Part shown: positions 33,490 through 42,884 of the stretch, piece after piece
How positions within the stretch are numbered: position 1 is the first letter of the stretch
Layout of the letters: each line of letters starts with the position of its first letter
Source of the DNA: Symbiodinium natans
Lineage: Eukaryota > Sar > Dinophyceae > Suessiales > Symbiodiniaceae
Direction of reading: 5' to 3'
Assembly (NCBI GenBank): GCA_905221605.1
Contig: CAJNDS010002002.1
Location: 620,001 to 684,000, forward strand
DNA length: 64,000 bases
Notes under the pieces: model-generated
What the model was told of the DNA's origin: nothing
Databases searched by the model: none
Seen by the model: the letters and a program-made list of their open reading frames with translations, nothing else
Made by a program: the position numbers and the translations under genes

Positions 33490-33620
33490 AAACATGGCAG
33501 CCGCAGCCGCAGCAGCAGCAGGAGCAGCAGGAGCAGGAGCCAGGAGCGCAGCAGAGCAGCACAACCACAACCACAATCGCAGCCACAGCCACAACCACAA
33601 CCACAACAACAATAGAATAG
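33490..33620. repeat. GCAGCA and CCACAA microsatellites
   Basis: CAG-rich run to about 33555, then CACAAC hexamers. All frames are open. Confidence 0.9.
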
Positions 33621-34127
33621 CAACAGCACCAAAAACCCTCCCCCCGCCAGGTCATGTGGAGCATTACCAACGTCGCTGACACTGAGGACGATGCACGACG
33701 ACTTGCGCCCTCCCGCTCGTTTTGCTGTTCGCTGGCGGGGATTTTTTCTTGCGGATCGACGGGCACTAGTCACAAGTAAAGGCTTGCAGACTTCGCACTT
33801 CATGTGAGCATCATTTGTGTTAAATTGTGGTTGTGTCTGCCTTGATTTTGGGCCGCACATCACTTGTGCTGATGGATGGACCACGTGAATCGTGCGCCTT
33901 GGGTTGGCGCATGCTTGCAAAGTTTCTTAAGCTTGAGGTTGCGAATGTTTCCGGACTGCTCAAGAGATGTGGGTTAGCAAGGTAAGAAGGTCAAAATGAG
34001 AGCAGCCGCAGTCTCAGCTTGCCCCGAGCTGCTGTTTTCGTAGATCTTTTGTGCGAAGAGTTTTCAAGAGCTTTCATCCTTGTAGCCAATTAACTAGCGA
34101 CTGAACGCATGTCAGCACGATTGAAAA

Positions 34128-35540
34128 ATGACTAGCGGCAACCGGCCAGCCATGCCCCAGTCGTTTTGCACTCCTGCCTGGCCAAATCTTGCTCGAGTGG
34201 CTGGCCAAACAGGTCCACCAGCAATCCCTGCTGTGGTGAGGCGACCCGCCGCTCCAAATGCCAGCCAAGCAATGTACATTAGCGGTAGCTACCACTTTGT
34301 GCAGGGCCCTGTGCCGCACCAGTTGCCCTGGACTTTGCCCACCGCGCCGCCCGCGGCGCCAGCAGGACCTGGATCAACGGCGACGCGCCTGAGTCATGGA
34401 GGGGAATTCGAAGAAGGTGACGAAGTCCAAAAAGTGCTACAGATTGAACAGATTTCCGTGGCAAGCGGTGTCTTGGGTCAGGAGGTTGAACAAAGTTTCA
34501 GCTTGGTCTTGGAGCAGCTTGGGTTGGCATTCAAACAAAACCAGGTCTTCAAACAGACGGAAGGTTCATGGCAGATAACGGACGAGTTCGACCACAAGCT
34601 CAAGCAGCGTCAGAAGCTTTTCGAAGATCTTCGCACAAATCCTGACATGGACTGCGGCACAAAATTACACGACACCGACTACATGCGGAAGTTGCTGAAG
34701 GTTGCGCAGTCGACGAGCGACAGGAAAAGACGTGCCAGTGCGATCATGGGCGTGAAGCCTTGGTCAAATGAAATGAAAGCATTCGAAGTCGACTTCGTCG
34801 TTTCCGGGCCAATGGACGGTTGTGAAGCTATGGAGATCCCCATCCAACTTGCTCGGATCGGGGACCCCCCGGCAGTTGCTTGGACAGAGATCCAGACTCT
34901 TTGCAAGAATGGTGCGTTGATAGAAGTAACTGCCCAGCCTTGGCAGCAACACAAACCCGAAAGCTGTACATGGAAATGGCTGGTGGAAGCGCAAACATGC
35001 AAGTTTCCCAGCGGACAGTCTTTGTACTTTTTCAATGGCTTTGATGGTGCCAAGCTGGCAAAGCATAGGCAGCGCATCCACGTATTCTGGTACAACAGAA
35101 AGCAGCTGCTGTCCTTCCCAACCTCGTTGGAGCACCTGAGGCGCAGCCTTTGCTGCATGACAACATGTGAGGCTGTGTGTTTTGCGTTTCGCGCCTCGGT
35201 GTTCAACAGCTGCAGGCAAATCGAAGATCTTCGGGGAGAAAACGAGGACTTGAAGCAGAGGCAGCGGCAAGGTTTGTTCGACAGCAGGAAGAGCAGTCAG
35301 TCTTTGCTGACACGACAACATTTGAGGCTGCGTGAGTCTTCTGCCACCCGAGGTCATGCTCAAGGCACGTCAGAAGAGACATTTCTGGTTGAGCAGTGCC
35401 ACAGTGCGCACACACACATGAAACTGAGGGCTATATCTTCAGGAGAGCGTTCGTTCCCGTTATATTCTGTTCCGACTGCACATGCGAAGAATGGAAGACA
35501 GGCACCAGCGTCTGGGTGCAGTGACCCGCATGGACTCTGA
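34128..35540 (+). CDS. Hypothetical 470-codon frame inside the TIR element
   Basis: Starts at ATG with a Pro/Ala-rich, disordered first 90 residues, followed by a charged helical region (EFEEGDEVQKVLQIEQ), a Lys/Glu-rich segment (KLKQRQKLFEDLRTNPDMD) and a Trp/Cys-rich part (ESCTWKWLVEAQTCKFPSGQ). From about residue 340 the DNA contains a diverged internal duplication: GACAACATGTGAGGCTG at 35158 recurs as GACAACATTTGAGGCTG at 35313. The C-terminus is therefore probably not original. No family recognised; its place inside the TIR element suggests an element-encoded or captured gene. The length of the frame favours recent coding. Confidence 0.45.
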   Translation: MTSGNRPAMPQSFCTPAWPNLARVAGQTGPPAIPAVVRRPAAPNASQAMYISGSYHFVQGPVPHQLPWTLPTAPPAAPAGPGSTATRLSHGGEFEEGDEVQKVLQIEQISVASGVLGQEVEQSFSLVLEQLGLAFKQNQVFKQTEGSWQITDEFDHKLKQRQKLFEDLRTNPDMDCGTKLHDTDYMRKLLKVAQSTSDRKRRASAIMGVKPWSNEMKAFEVDFVVSGPMDGCEAMEIPIQLARIGDPPAVAWTEIQTLCKNGALIEVTAQPWQQHKPESCTWKWLVEAQTCKFPSGQSLYFFNGFDGAKLAKHRQRIHVFWYNRKQLLSFPTSLEHLRRSLCCMTTCEAVCFAFRASVFNSCRQIEDLRGENEDLKQRQRQGLFDSRKSSQSLLTRQHLRLRESSATRGHAQGTSEETFLVEQCHSAHTHMKLRAISSGERSFPLYSVPTAHAKNGRQAPASGCSDPHGL

Positions 35541-35766
35541 GCGCAAGGAATCGTTGATCTGCAAGTTTGCTGTCAGTTCATGTTTGCAGCGTTGACCTTC
35601 GACTTGCAGGACAAACAGCTCACATAAGATTTGCAGGGTTTGTTGCGCTTCTTGTGTCCAGCATGTCTCAGCTTCGGGTATAGGTTGAATGGATGCAATT
35701 GGCATGAACTGGTAGCGCGTTTGCTCTGCGAGGACAGGTCTACGATTGAGGTCGCCGGCAGTGCAT

Positions 35767-36474
35767 TCAAAGTAGATCGAGTTGAAATCCTCTATGACCT
35801 CCTGCAGCGGGAGCTTCAGCAGCTATCTGCCGAGGCACACAGAGCATGTCTTGGCGCTCCTCGAAGGCGCTGGCCAAAACATGCTCTCCGGCGAAGAGCT
35901 GGTAGCTGACTTCTCGCAGGGCTCCCAGGGGCTGGCGAAGACGGATCTGGGTGTCGAGTCGATTGTCGATGACCTGCATGGAGGAGGAGCTGTGGGCCCA
36001 GTCGTTGGTGGGGTGAAGGAAGTAGGTCTCTCCCGATATCATGTAGATTGGCTCGTTCGCCTCGGGCTGCCCCAGCTGCCGGAGCACGGCATCCTTGACG
36101 TTGCGGGCAACCTGCCTTGCTCCAGGCGTCGTTTTGTCGGGACAGCCCCAGTTCCAGGGCTGTCACAGCCACTCCGTGTACTTGTCCTTGAAGAAAGCCT
36201 TCCCCAGTTTGGTCAGATGGTACTGTCCGTTGGCCTGCAGGGTTCGCACAAGCTTCCGTGCGCCGCCCCTGGTCAAGATGTAGTCCGAGGGGCCGTCTCG
36301 AATGAGAGGCTGGCTCTGGTCGAACTGGCGACTGGGCGGACTGCGGCCGGTGATGTCGTGATAGAACTGCCCGGCTCGGGTGAGCTGCCCGTTGGGGCGA
36401 GTCAGGAGCACGGATTGCAGGCGGTGGTCCCTCAAGGGCAGAAGCTGCGAGCCTTGCGCTGAGATCGGCTGCAC
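35767..36474 (-). pseudogene. Unknown element-encoded protein, frameshifted
   Basis: The minus frame from 36474 (LQSVLLTRPNGQLTRAGQFY, GAYHLTKLGKAFF-like, ending KDKYTEWL) stops near 36163. A second frame (36087 to 35767: EPIYMISGETYFLHPTNDWA, QPLGALREVSYQLFAGEHVL, FEERQDMLCVPRQIAAEA) continues the same character. One or two indels and about 70 bases of ambiguous frame separate them. The composition is clearly that of a former protein; I cannot name the family. Confidence 0.45.
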
Positions 36475-36559
36475 GTCGTGTCGCTTCGCGTTGTTGCATC
36501 CATGACATGATTTCTAGGTCCCTCCCAAAAAAAATGTTCGGCCCGTGAACGCCTTTACC

Positions 36560-37111
36560 CAGACGAACCAGGACATCGGCACAATGACAGGAATGACAAA
36601 AATGACAAGTTCGCGCTGGCCCGAAAATAAAAAATTTTTTAATTCCTGGAATTCGCGAACTCGCAGTTCACGCACTTCGCGAGTTCGCGAACTTGCAGTT
36701 CACAGTTCGCGAATTCCAGGAATTAATTAATTAATATTGAATGTTCATTTTTTTAGTACACGTCGTGCCGACGTCCTGGAATGAATTGATTGTTTTTTTT
36801 TGTTTTCGGGCCGGCGCGAACTTGTCATTTTCGTCATTTCTGTCATTGTGCCGATGTCCTCCAGTATACGTCGTGCCGACGTCCTGGAATCAATTAATTA
36901 TCGATTTTTTATTTTTTCGGGCCGGCCTGGGGCTTGTCATTTTTGTCATTCCTGTCATTGTGCCGATGTCCTCCAGTATACGTCGTGCCGACGTCCTGGA
37001 ATTAATTCATCATTCATTTTATTTTCGGGCCGGCCTGGGGCTTGTCATTTTTGTTATTTTGGTCATTCCTTTGCCCTGCACCCGGAAGAGTTAATTTGAG
37101 TATTTCCGCTC
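36560..37111 (-). repeat. Right compound TIR
   Basis: Three reversed ~90-base units (about 36765-37080) plus the terminal 45 bases. One extra unit at 36560-36640 lies in the opposite orientation, beyond a palindrome. Confidence 0.75.
36641..36724. repeat. Perfect palindrome, 20-bp arms
   Basis: AATTCCTGGAATTCGCGAAC and its exact reverse complement flank a 44-base centre that repeats GCGAACT(C/T)GCAGTTCAC. It sits exactly where the TIR units change orientation. Confidence 0.9.
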
Positions 37112-37117
37112 GTTCTG

Positions 37118-37250
37118 TGTCAGCTGCAAGCCCTGTTTCGAGAGATGCCCAAGAATTTGGTATTTCGCAGGCCTGCAGATGTTAGCTTCGAGGCGCCAGG
37201 ACGTGCAATCTTTGGGGCTCCAAAGTGCTTGCAATTCGGCCGTGCGCAGG
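37118..37250 (-). repeat. Inverted copy of 30203-30343
   Basis: About 130 bases reading, in reverse complement, CGGCCGAATTGCAAGCACTT through GCAGCTGACACAGAAC. Close match to the plus-strand sequence 7 kb to the left. It directly adjoins the right end of the TIR element. Confidence 0.8.
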
Positions 37251-37256
37251 CTTCGG

Positions 37257-37738
37257 AGGTATTTCGGAGACCTGTCACAGGCTAGGAAGGCCTGCAAGCC
37301 ACTAGGAAGTGGCCTGCGAGTGGCCAGGAGTGGCCTGCGAGCTACTAGGAGTGGCTTGCAAGCTACTAGAGACCACTTTGCGGGCCTACGAGTAGCTAGG
37401 AGTGGCTTGCGAGCTACTAGGGAGCACTTTGCGGGCCTACGAGTAGCTAGGAGTGGCCTGCGAGGAGCTAGGAAGCCATTCGGAAGTGCTGCGAGTTACT
37501 AGGAGGCCTCAGAAGCCTGCGATTGCTAGTTTGCGAGTCGCAAGCCTACGAAGTTGCTGGCTGGGGGGCAGTTTGGAGGCTTTTTGCAAGCACTTTTGAA
37601 CCCCGAAGATTGCTTGAGCTCCGTCCCGCACGTTGCAGAATCGACAGGCCTATGAAGTGCCGAATTCTGACCTATGTCTCGAAACGAGACCTGTAGCCTA
37701 CACAGAGTGTGGAGCTGGAACACCCTCCCCAGAGAGAG
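37257..37738 (+). repeat. Direct repeat R, copy 2
   Basis: Second copy of 31125-31616. It runs straight into the protease frame of the plus-strand copia copy. Confidence 0.85.
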
Positions 37739-38029
37739 GTGATGGAGTTCAAAATGGATAGCACCGATGAGGATGATGAGTGGGTTGTTTGGGAGCCGAC
37801 TGTCTATGACCAGAACTTCTTGGAAACAGAGGTTGAAATCAACATGGTGCAGCACTATGGAAGAGTCCAACCTGGAGGCACTGAAGTGGAGGTCGTAATG
37901 GACTCAGGAGCAGACGTTTCGGTGGCTCCACTTGACTTCGCAGGCCTGGGCGACCGGCTGGACCTCTGGAAGTATTCATGCGAGATGCTCAAGGCCATGA
38001 AATTCAACAACATGCTGCAAGATACTTGA
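37709..38029 (+). pseudogene. Copia retropepsin fragment
   Basis: Aspartic protease piece of a plus-strand copia element: EVVMDSGADVSVAPL carries the DSGA active-site motif at about residue 65. An acidic stretch (DSTDEDDEWVVWEP) precedes it. The frame stops about 40 residues after the active site, so the protease is truncated. Confidence 0.6.
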
Positions 38030-38199
38030 ATGTGGAGGTGCAAGATGATGAAGTCAAGTTGGTTACCATCCGGGAGAAGTTCGCCATAGCCAAAGTGAAC
38101 TCACTCATCATCTCGCTGGGCAAGCTCTGGAGGAGCGGCGGGAGGGGGAGCACAGGAAAGAAGGGTTGAGCGCAGAAACAAGGGGAAAGGATCCTCCCA

Positions 38200-38889
38200 A
38201 TGAGATTGAGAAGGAACCCCCTGGTCATGACTGCCCTGGTTTCGTCCATTGCCATGTTGGATGTCTCGGCGCTTCTCCCTCAGATCGAGGATGTGATCGA
38301 AACGCCAGGGTGGAGCATACTGCCCTCAGGCCTTCCAGTTCTGGTGGCGCACAGAACCAAAGAGATCCCCTTCGAGCAGGCAGTGTGGTCGAGCGACGAC
38401 TGGGAGTGGGTCGCGGTCTTTGTTCGGCGTGAAGAAGCTGTGCGAGGACCTCGGCGCGGAGATACCTGGGTTCAAGTTTGCGCCATGACGACCTATGACT
38501 TTGAGCACTCGCCGAAGGTGATCACGAACATCGAGTCTGAGCTAGCTGGGTTCAGGGATGTGTGTGTGCTTTTCCACGTGGCAGAGCTCAACCGGGATAT
38601 CTTGACGAATCCCGGGACCCTCTTCGATGAGCCCAAGGAGTTCGATGAGCCCTATGTGCCTGGAGATGTCGGGGGTGGTCTTGGCGATGAGCCAATGGAA
38701 GTGCTTGGAGGAGAACGGGACCTTCGAGGACAAGTTCGGCACGCGGATCTTGAAGACGACGAGTTGGATGGTGTGGAACTAAGCATGGAAACCCCCCTCA
38801 AGAATCTGAAAGATCTCTGTGACAAGCTCGGGGTGAGCAAGAGTGGGCCAAAAGCTCGTGTTCTTCGGCGACACCTTGTTCCGAGATGA
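38200..38889 (+). pseudogene. Copia-associated frame with SAP-like tail
   Basis: A 229-codon frame of normal composition, middle part unrecognised, ending LKNLKDLCDKLGVSKSGPKA, which fits the SAP helix-turn-helix pattern (a putative DNA-binding motif). It sits between protease and RT where integrase would be expected, but no integrase zinc finger or DDE motif is visible, so integrase has been lost or replaced. Confidence 0.4.
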
Positions 38890-39489
38890 GAGGCCTGGCT
38901 GTGACACAGGCCTGGTGCTGCATGCTGATGATGGGCTTCTTGCTTCAACACCAGCAGCCCGACAAGCCCTTGAGAAAGTGCTCGCCAAGAAGGTCAAGGT
39001 TCAAATCAGCAGCCCGCTGAAGGAGGTGGGGGATGAGCTGGAGTTCCCGAAGCGAAGATATGTGAAGCTTGAAGATGGGATAGCAATGTATTCGGGGCAA
39101 AAGCATGTTGAGGCTCTCTTGGAAGCAATGGGGCCTGGATGAAAAGCAGAGACACTCCAGGAGATGCCAGTCTCTTGGAAGCTGATACAAGTGCCGCCCT
39201 AGCTCCTGAAAGGGCCAAGCAGTACAAGGAGTGTACTGGCAGGCTCTTATACCTGAGCCACACGAGGCCGGACATACAGTACAGCACATGTGTCCTTGCA
39301 AGTAAGATGAGCTCACCAACCGTTATGGCCTACAAGTGGCTGGCGAAAGTCGCCGGCTACCTCCAGAAGGTTCCCAGTTTTTGGCTTCCTGATCAAGCCT
39401 TTGCAACAAGCAGCCTGTTTGGAATACAAAGGCTCAGGACCCCTTCAGCACGGAGGCCAGGTCGTCTTGGAATCCGTAACAGATGCTGA
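38843..39489 (+). pseudogene. Copia reverse transcriptase C-terminal fragments
   Basis: Two frames. The first contains LVLHADDGLLAS, the copia HVDDGLL catalytic box with one change, and KVQISSPLKEVGDELEFPKR. The second (from 39139) contains CTGRLLYLSHTRPDIQYSTC and KWLAKVAGYLQ, the connection domain before RNase H. The N-terminal palm/fingers are missing and the two are out of frame with each other. Confidence 0.7.
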
Positions 39490-40630
39490 CTGGGCTGGGT
39501 GCAAGCGAACAAGAAAGTCTCGCTCCTCGGTGCATCTGTACCTGGGTGGCAGCTTGATTGCCAGTCACGTTAGAACTCAGAAATCTGTGTCGCTCAGCAG
39601 CGGGGAAGCGGAATTCGTTGCAATGGTGAGTGGGGGCACTGAAGTTGTGTTCATCCGGGAGTGCCTCGACTACTTGATGAAAGGGTTCGCTGAGATTGAT
39701 GTTGTGCTTCGAAGTGACAGTGCTGCAGCTAGAGGCATCAGCCAGCGAATCGGCTGCGGCAAGGTCAGACACTTGAGCTGTGGCCTTTTGCGGGTCCAAG
39801 AGGCCATCAAAGCCAAGGTCTTCCGTGCAAGCCCTGTGTCAGGGCAACGAAACCCCTCTGACCTGGGTACAAAACCTCTGAGCGGCCCTCGCGTCCGAGA
39901 GCTCCTATGTCGAAGTGGAGCAGTGGACGATGATGGAAATCCATATGGACTTGAGGACCTTGAGAGATCCCAGAGCAAGATGCAAGTGAAAGAAATGATG
40001 AAAAGCAGCAGAGTGGGCCTAGTGCATGCGAAGAAAATTCTGCCGATCTTGCTTGTGATGGCCCAAGTGCTTGGGGCTGATGGTGCAGAGGGCTTGGGCC
40101 TCGCCGTGACGATGGCGATGATGGAAGATGCTCTTCTGTCTGGAGTGGCTACGATGGCGACTGGCCTGGTAGTAGTGTTGTTTTGGCTTGGGGCTTCGTG
40201 GGTCATTTGGTGGATCTACAGATGGGCCCTTCCAGGCCGACGAGCAACTGTGGACCAGGCCAACCAAGCAAAAGTGGAAAAGGTGAACCGCTACACCCAA
40301 GCGAGCATCGGAATGTCACCAAGCGAGCGGCAGTTCATGAACGAGTATGTCGACAGATGTAGTTTTCTCACCGAAGCCCTGCGTGAAGAACATCGTACTG
40401 TAGAGCAATGCGAGGAAGCTTTGATTGAGGTTCGCAATGAGAATAGGGATCTTCGTGCAAGGCTCGCTAGGAGTGAAGGGCTAGGATATGCCCCCGAGTC
40501 AATCACAATCGCAACTCACCGGGGGACAGTGTATCATCGTGAAGATTGCGGAGCCCTGGCCAACAGTCGTCATATCACCAGATACAGGGCCTGTGATTTT
40601 TGTATTCGGGCCAGGGCAACAGAAATGTAG
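39401..40630 (+). CDS. Copia RNase H with C-terminal TM and Cys-motif extension
   Basis: One open frame of about 409 codons. Residues 25-180 are a copia RNase H with the acidic residues in place (TDADWAG, LSSGEAEF, LRSDSAAARG) and the closing NPSDLGTKPL. The frame then continues about 200 residues: a helical part, a strongly hydrophobic segment (GLVVVLFWLGASWVIWWIYR), a coiled coil (EQCEEALIEVRNENRDLRAR) and a terminal YHREDC...YRACDFC motif that could bind zinc. The start is not an ATG; it is simply the open end after the RT frameshifts. The same tail architecture is seen in the decayed copy at 18.5 kb. The part upstream is broken, so the element is not autonomous. Confidence 0.7.
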   Translation: MQQAACLEYKGSGPLQHGGQVVLESVTDADWAGCKRTRKSRSSVHLYLGGSLIASHVRTQKSVSLSSGEAEFVAMVSGGTEVVFIRECLDYLMKGFAEIDVVLRSDSAAARGISQRIGCGKVRHLSCGLLRVQEAIKAKVFRASPVSGQRNPSDLGTKPLSGPRVRELLCRSGAVDDDGNPYGLEDLERSQSKMQVKEMMKSSRVGLVHAKKILPILLVMAQVLGADGAEGLGLAVTMAMMEDALLSGVATMATGLVVVLFWLGASWVIWWIYRWALPGRRATVDQANQAKVEKVNRYTQASIGMSPSERQFMNEYVDRCSFLTEALREEHRTVEQCEEALIEVRNENRDLRARLARSEGLGYAPESITIATHRGTVYHREDCGALANSRHITRYRACDFCIRARATEM

Positions 40631-40889
40631 CGAGAGTTCCTGAGTACAGCACTCAGGAAATCTCGAGGCGGGGTGCAAGAGTTGCACTCCTTTTGCCTCA
40701 CATGTATCCATACCAATCGGCAGCCCTTTGCGGTTCAGCGAAAAGTCTTTCACAACTGCAGCGGACCTGAGCTCTTCTGCGCCTCTCGCGCAGAAAGCAG
40801 CGCCTAGAAGGTTGCAGGCAGCCTGCCTGCGCGCGTCCAACGTGCTGGTGCTGCACCGCGCCCCATACACCGATGCAGAATCCAACACT
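40631..40889. other. 3' flank of copia copy
   Basis: No LTR can be recognised: no second copy of this sequence lies in the window. Confidence 0.4.
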
Positions 40890-40986
40890 TTATACACACA
40901 CGCACACATACACACATACACACATACACGTACACACATACACAACATACATACATACATACATACATACATACATACATACATAA
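40890..40986. repeat. (CACATA)n/(CATA)n microsatellite
   Basis: CA/CATA tandem run. Confidence 0.95.
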
Positions 40987-41189
40987 ATGGCCCCTTCCCA
41001 CAAAAAACAGAAATCAACATGTTTTTAGTGTTTTGGGCACTCCACTCAACATACCCAGTCGACAGCGGTAGGCAGCCAAAATCACGAAATGTGTGGTTCT
41101 TTGGGAGGGGGGCTTGAAGATGCTTCAGACAACTTTGCCAGAGCATCTGAAATGTTGAATTTTTGACCCCAGGGCCGATGGAGCACTCG

Positions 41190-41412
41190 ACTGGCCGGGA
41201 TTGAAGATTTCAATCTTAAATTTGCAATCCTGGCCCGGTTAGGCATGCTGAATCGGCAGGGCTTGATGAGGTCGGGGATTGAAGATGCTCCGGCGAGAGT
41301 TCCCCGGCATCTTCAATCTTCAATGTTCAATCTTCAATCTTCAATCTTCAATCTTCAATCTTCAATCTTCAATCTTCAATCTTCAATCTTCAATCTTCAA
41401 TCTTCAATCCAA
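41190..41412. repeat. (TCTTCAA)n array with inverted start
   Basis: From about 41310 there are some 14 TCTTCAA heptamers. Upstream, GATTGAAGAT occurs in the opposite orientation near 41200 and 41278, so the array can fold back. Confidence 0.9.
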
Positions 41413-41444
41413 GGGCTTCTTGAGAGAGCTGCAAAGAATTGGAC

Positions 41445-41965
41445 TTAGGGAATAATGTTAAGGGAACAGGATCTGGGAGCAAGATCCAGGGACCCCGCGC
41501 TTTAAGATTTACGAAAAGGACTTGGGGAACAGGATCGATTTTTAGCATGTAAGGGTTCTCCTCTGTACGATTTTAAGGACGCCCCTGTTCAGAGAATTGG
41601 GGAATGAAACTAAGGAGCTAAAGTTTAGGGAGTAAGATGTAGGGATCCCGGCTCTTTAGGAAAAGGGTTAAGGCCATAGAGCCATAAATCCCAAAGAGGA
41701 GAGCCCCTAATTCATAAAGAAGAAAGAGCCCCCAACATCCTGGACAACAAGCCCTATTCCCTGAATGCTTTTCTCTAAGACCTAAAGGCCTGATGTGGAT
41801 CCCAAAATCTTGATTCCTAAATCCTCTTCCCTTATTATCATTCGCTAAGTTTCCACAGAAAGGCGTTCTTAAAAACCTGAAGAGGAAAGCCCCGATGTCT
41901 TAAAAGATCCTCTTTCCCAAGTCCTTGTCACTAAATCCCTAGATCTTGTTCCCTAATCTTCTTTC
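41445..41965. repeat. Large imperfect inverted repeat (~250-bp arms)
   Basis: The left arm contains GGGAACAGGATCTGGGA, AAGGACTTGGGGAACAGGAT and TTTTAAGGACGCC in that order. The reverse complement of the right arm reads GGGAACAAGATCTAGGGA, AAGGACTTGGGAAAGAGGAT and TTTTTAAGAACGCC in the same order. The arms meet near 41695 with almost no loop. Confidence 0.65.
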
Positions 41966-42424
41966 CTTGATTTCATTCAAATATTTAATGGCTAGTGATA
42001 CGTGAAACAGACAGGCACCTGGATGTGCAACATTCAGTGTTTCAACCCCTCTGCCGTGATTCTGTGCTGCTGCATGTGCAGTTGTCCTTGCTGTACATCT
42101 GCGACAATCAGAAGTAGGGTTGGTCCATAGACGTTCAGCGGGTCCACAAGACTATTTTTTTCATGTTTCTCTTCCACCGCACACATCCACCTAAGTCCCA
42201 CGCCTCAGCCATCAACCCGACAACACCATGCCCACCCTTCCCGTTCACTGCGCACGCGTTCCGAGCAGTCCGCATGTGGCGATCGAACCCCCCTCCATGT
42301 TTCAGCAGTATTTGGTCGAGCTCGTTCGCTGTGGGTGTTCAACTTTTTATCTTACAGACCTACTCGCGGAAGCAGTTGTTTCAAACCTGCGTGAAATTAC
42401 TTCGTGGAAGTGTCCACGGAAGCA
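41966..42424. other. No gene recognised
   Basis: Short frames only. Confidence 0.5.
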
Positions 42425-42825
42425 ATCGCTTAATAATTAAATAACAAGTAGTGAAAAAACTACTGAAATATACTTGTTAATGAATAAATACCAAACTCTT
42501 CATTCATAATTACTTCATACTTAATGAATAATTAATTCAGAATTCATTAATTAATAGCTAAGAATAAAGTTACGAAAAGTTAATAGTTAACTTAAGAATA
42601 CTAATTTATTTTCATGAATTTTAAAGAATTAAACATTTGCGCAATAGTCAGTATCTACTTAATAAAAAATCAGAATTACGTAATATTTACTTATTAATTC
42701 ATTCAGAATAAGTTGATAATTAAAGAATAATTAACTACTGACTAATGAATATTTTTTAAGTAGTAATTACTAATTATATTTTTAACTTAATATCTAATCA
42801 AAGCTTAGTATCTAATTATTAATCC
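42425..42825. other. AT-rich island
   Basis: About 400 bases dominated by TTAAT/AATTA words with hardly any G or C, in contrast to the surroundings. It could be organelle-derived DNA, a decayed element or a spacer. No gene is visible. Confidence 0.7.
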
Positions 42826-42827
42826 CG

Positions 42828-42884
42828 TGGAAGGGTTCCGCGGAAGGGTTCCGCGGAAGGGTTCTGCGGAAGGGTTCGCTGTTT
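42828..42884 (+). repeat. GGAAGGGTTCCGC tandem repeat, four copies
   Basis: Four near-perfect 13-base units. Related GTGGAAG and CGGAAGC words occur at 42370-42425 on the other side of the AT-rich island, so the island may be an insertion in such a repeat. Confidence 0.85.

Larger units (their letters stand above)
31614..37111. mobile_element. Candidate 5.5-kb element with compound terminal inverted repeats
   Basis: Both ends begin, in inverted orientation, with GAGCGGAAATACTCAAATT, then (C/T)CGGGT(A/G)CAGGGCAAAGG and AATGAC, then arrays of a ~90-base unit (GACGTCAGCACGATATACAC, GAGGACATCGGCACAATGAC, GGCCGGCCCGAAAATAAA). Inside lie a minus-strand 2OG-oxygenase-like pseudogene, tandem repeats, an unknown 470-codon frame and a broken minus-strand frame. 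No transposase is recognised and no clear target duplication is seen: the flanks are CCCAGAGA and GTTCTGTG. The flanks belong to one repeat family (R and its inverted neighbour), so recombination between copies may have removed a duplication. 32615-33014 within it holds no gene. Confidence 0.55.

Noticed and set aside
31125..37738. The ~490-bp repeats as LTRs of the copia element
   Set aside because: Copy 2 precedes the copia coding region but copy 1 lies farther upstream, not downstream; there is no TG...CA end pair or primer-binding site.
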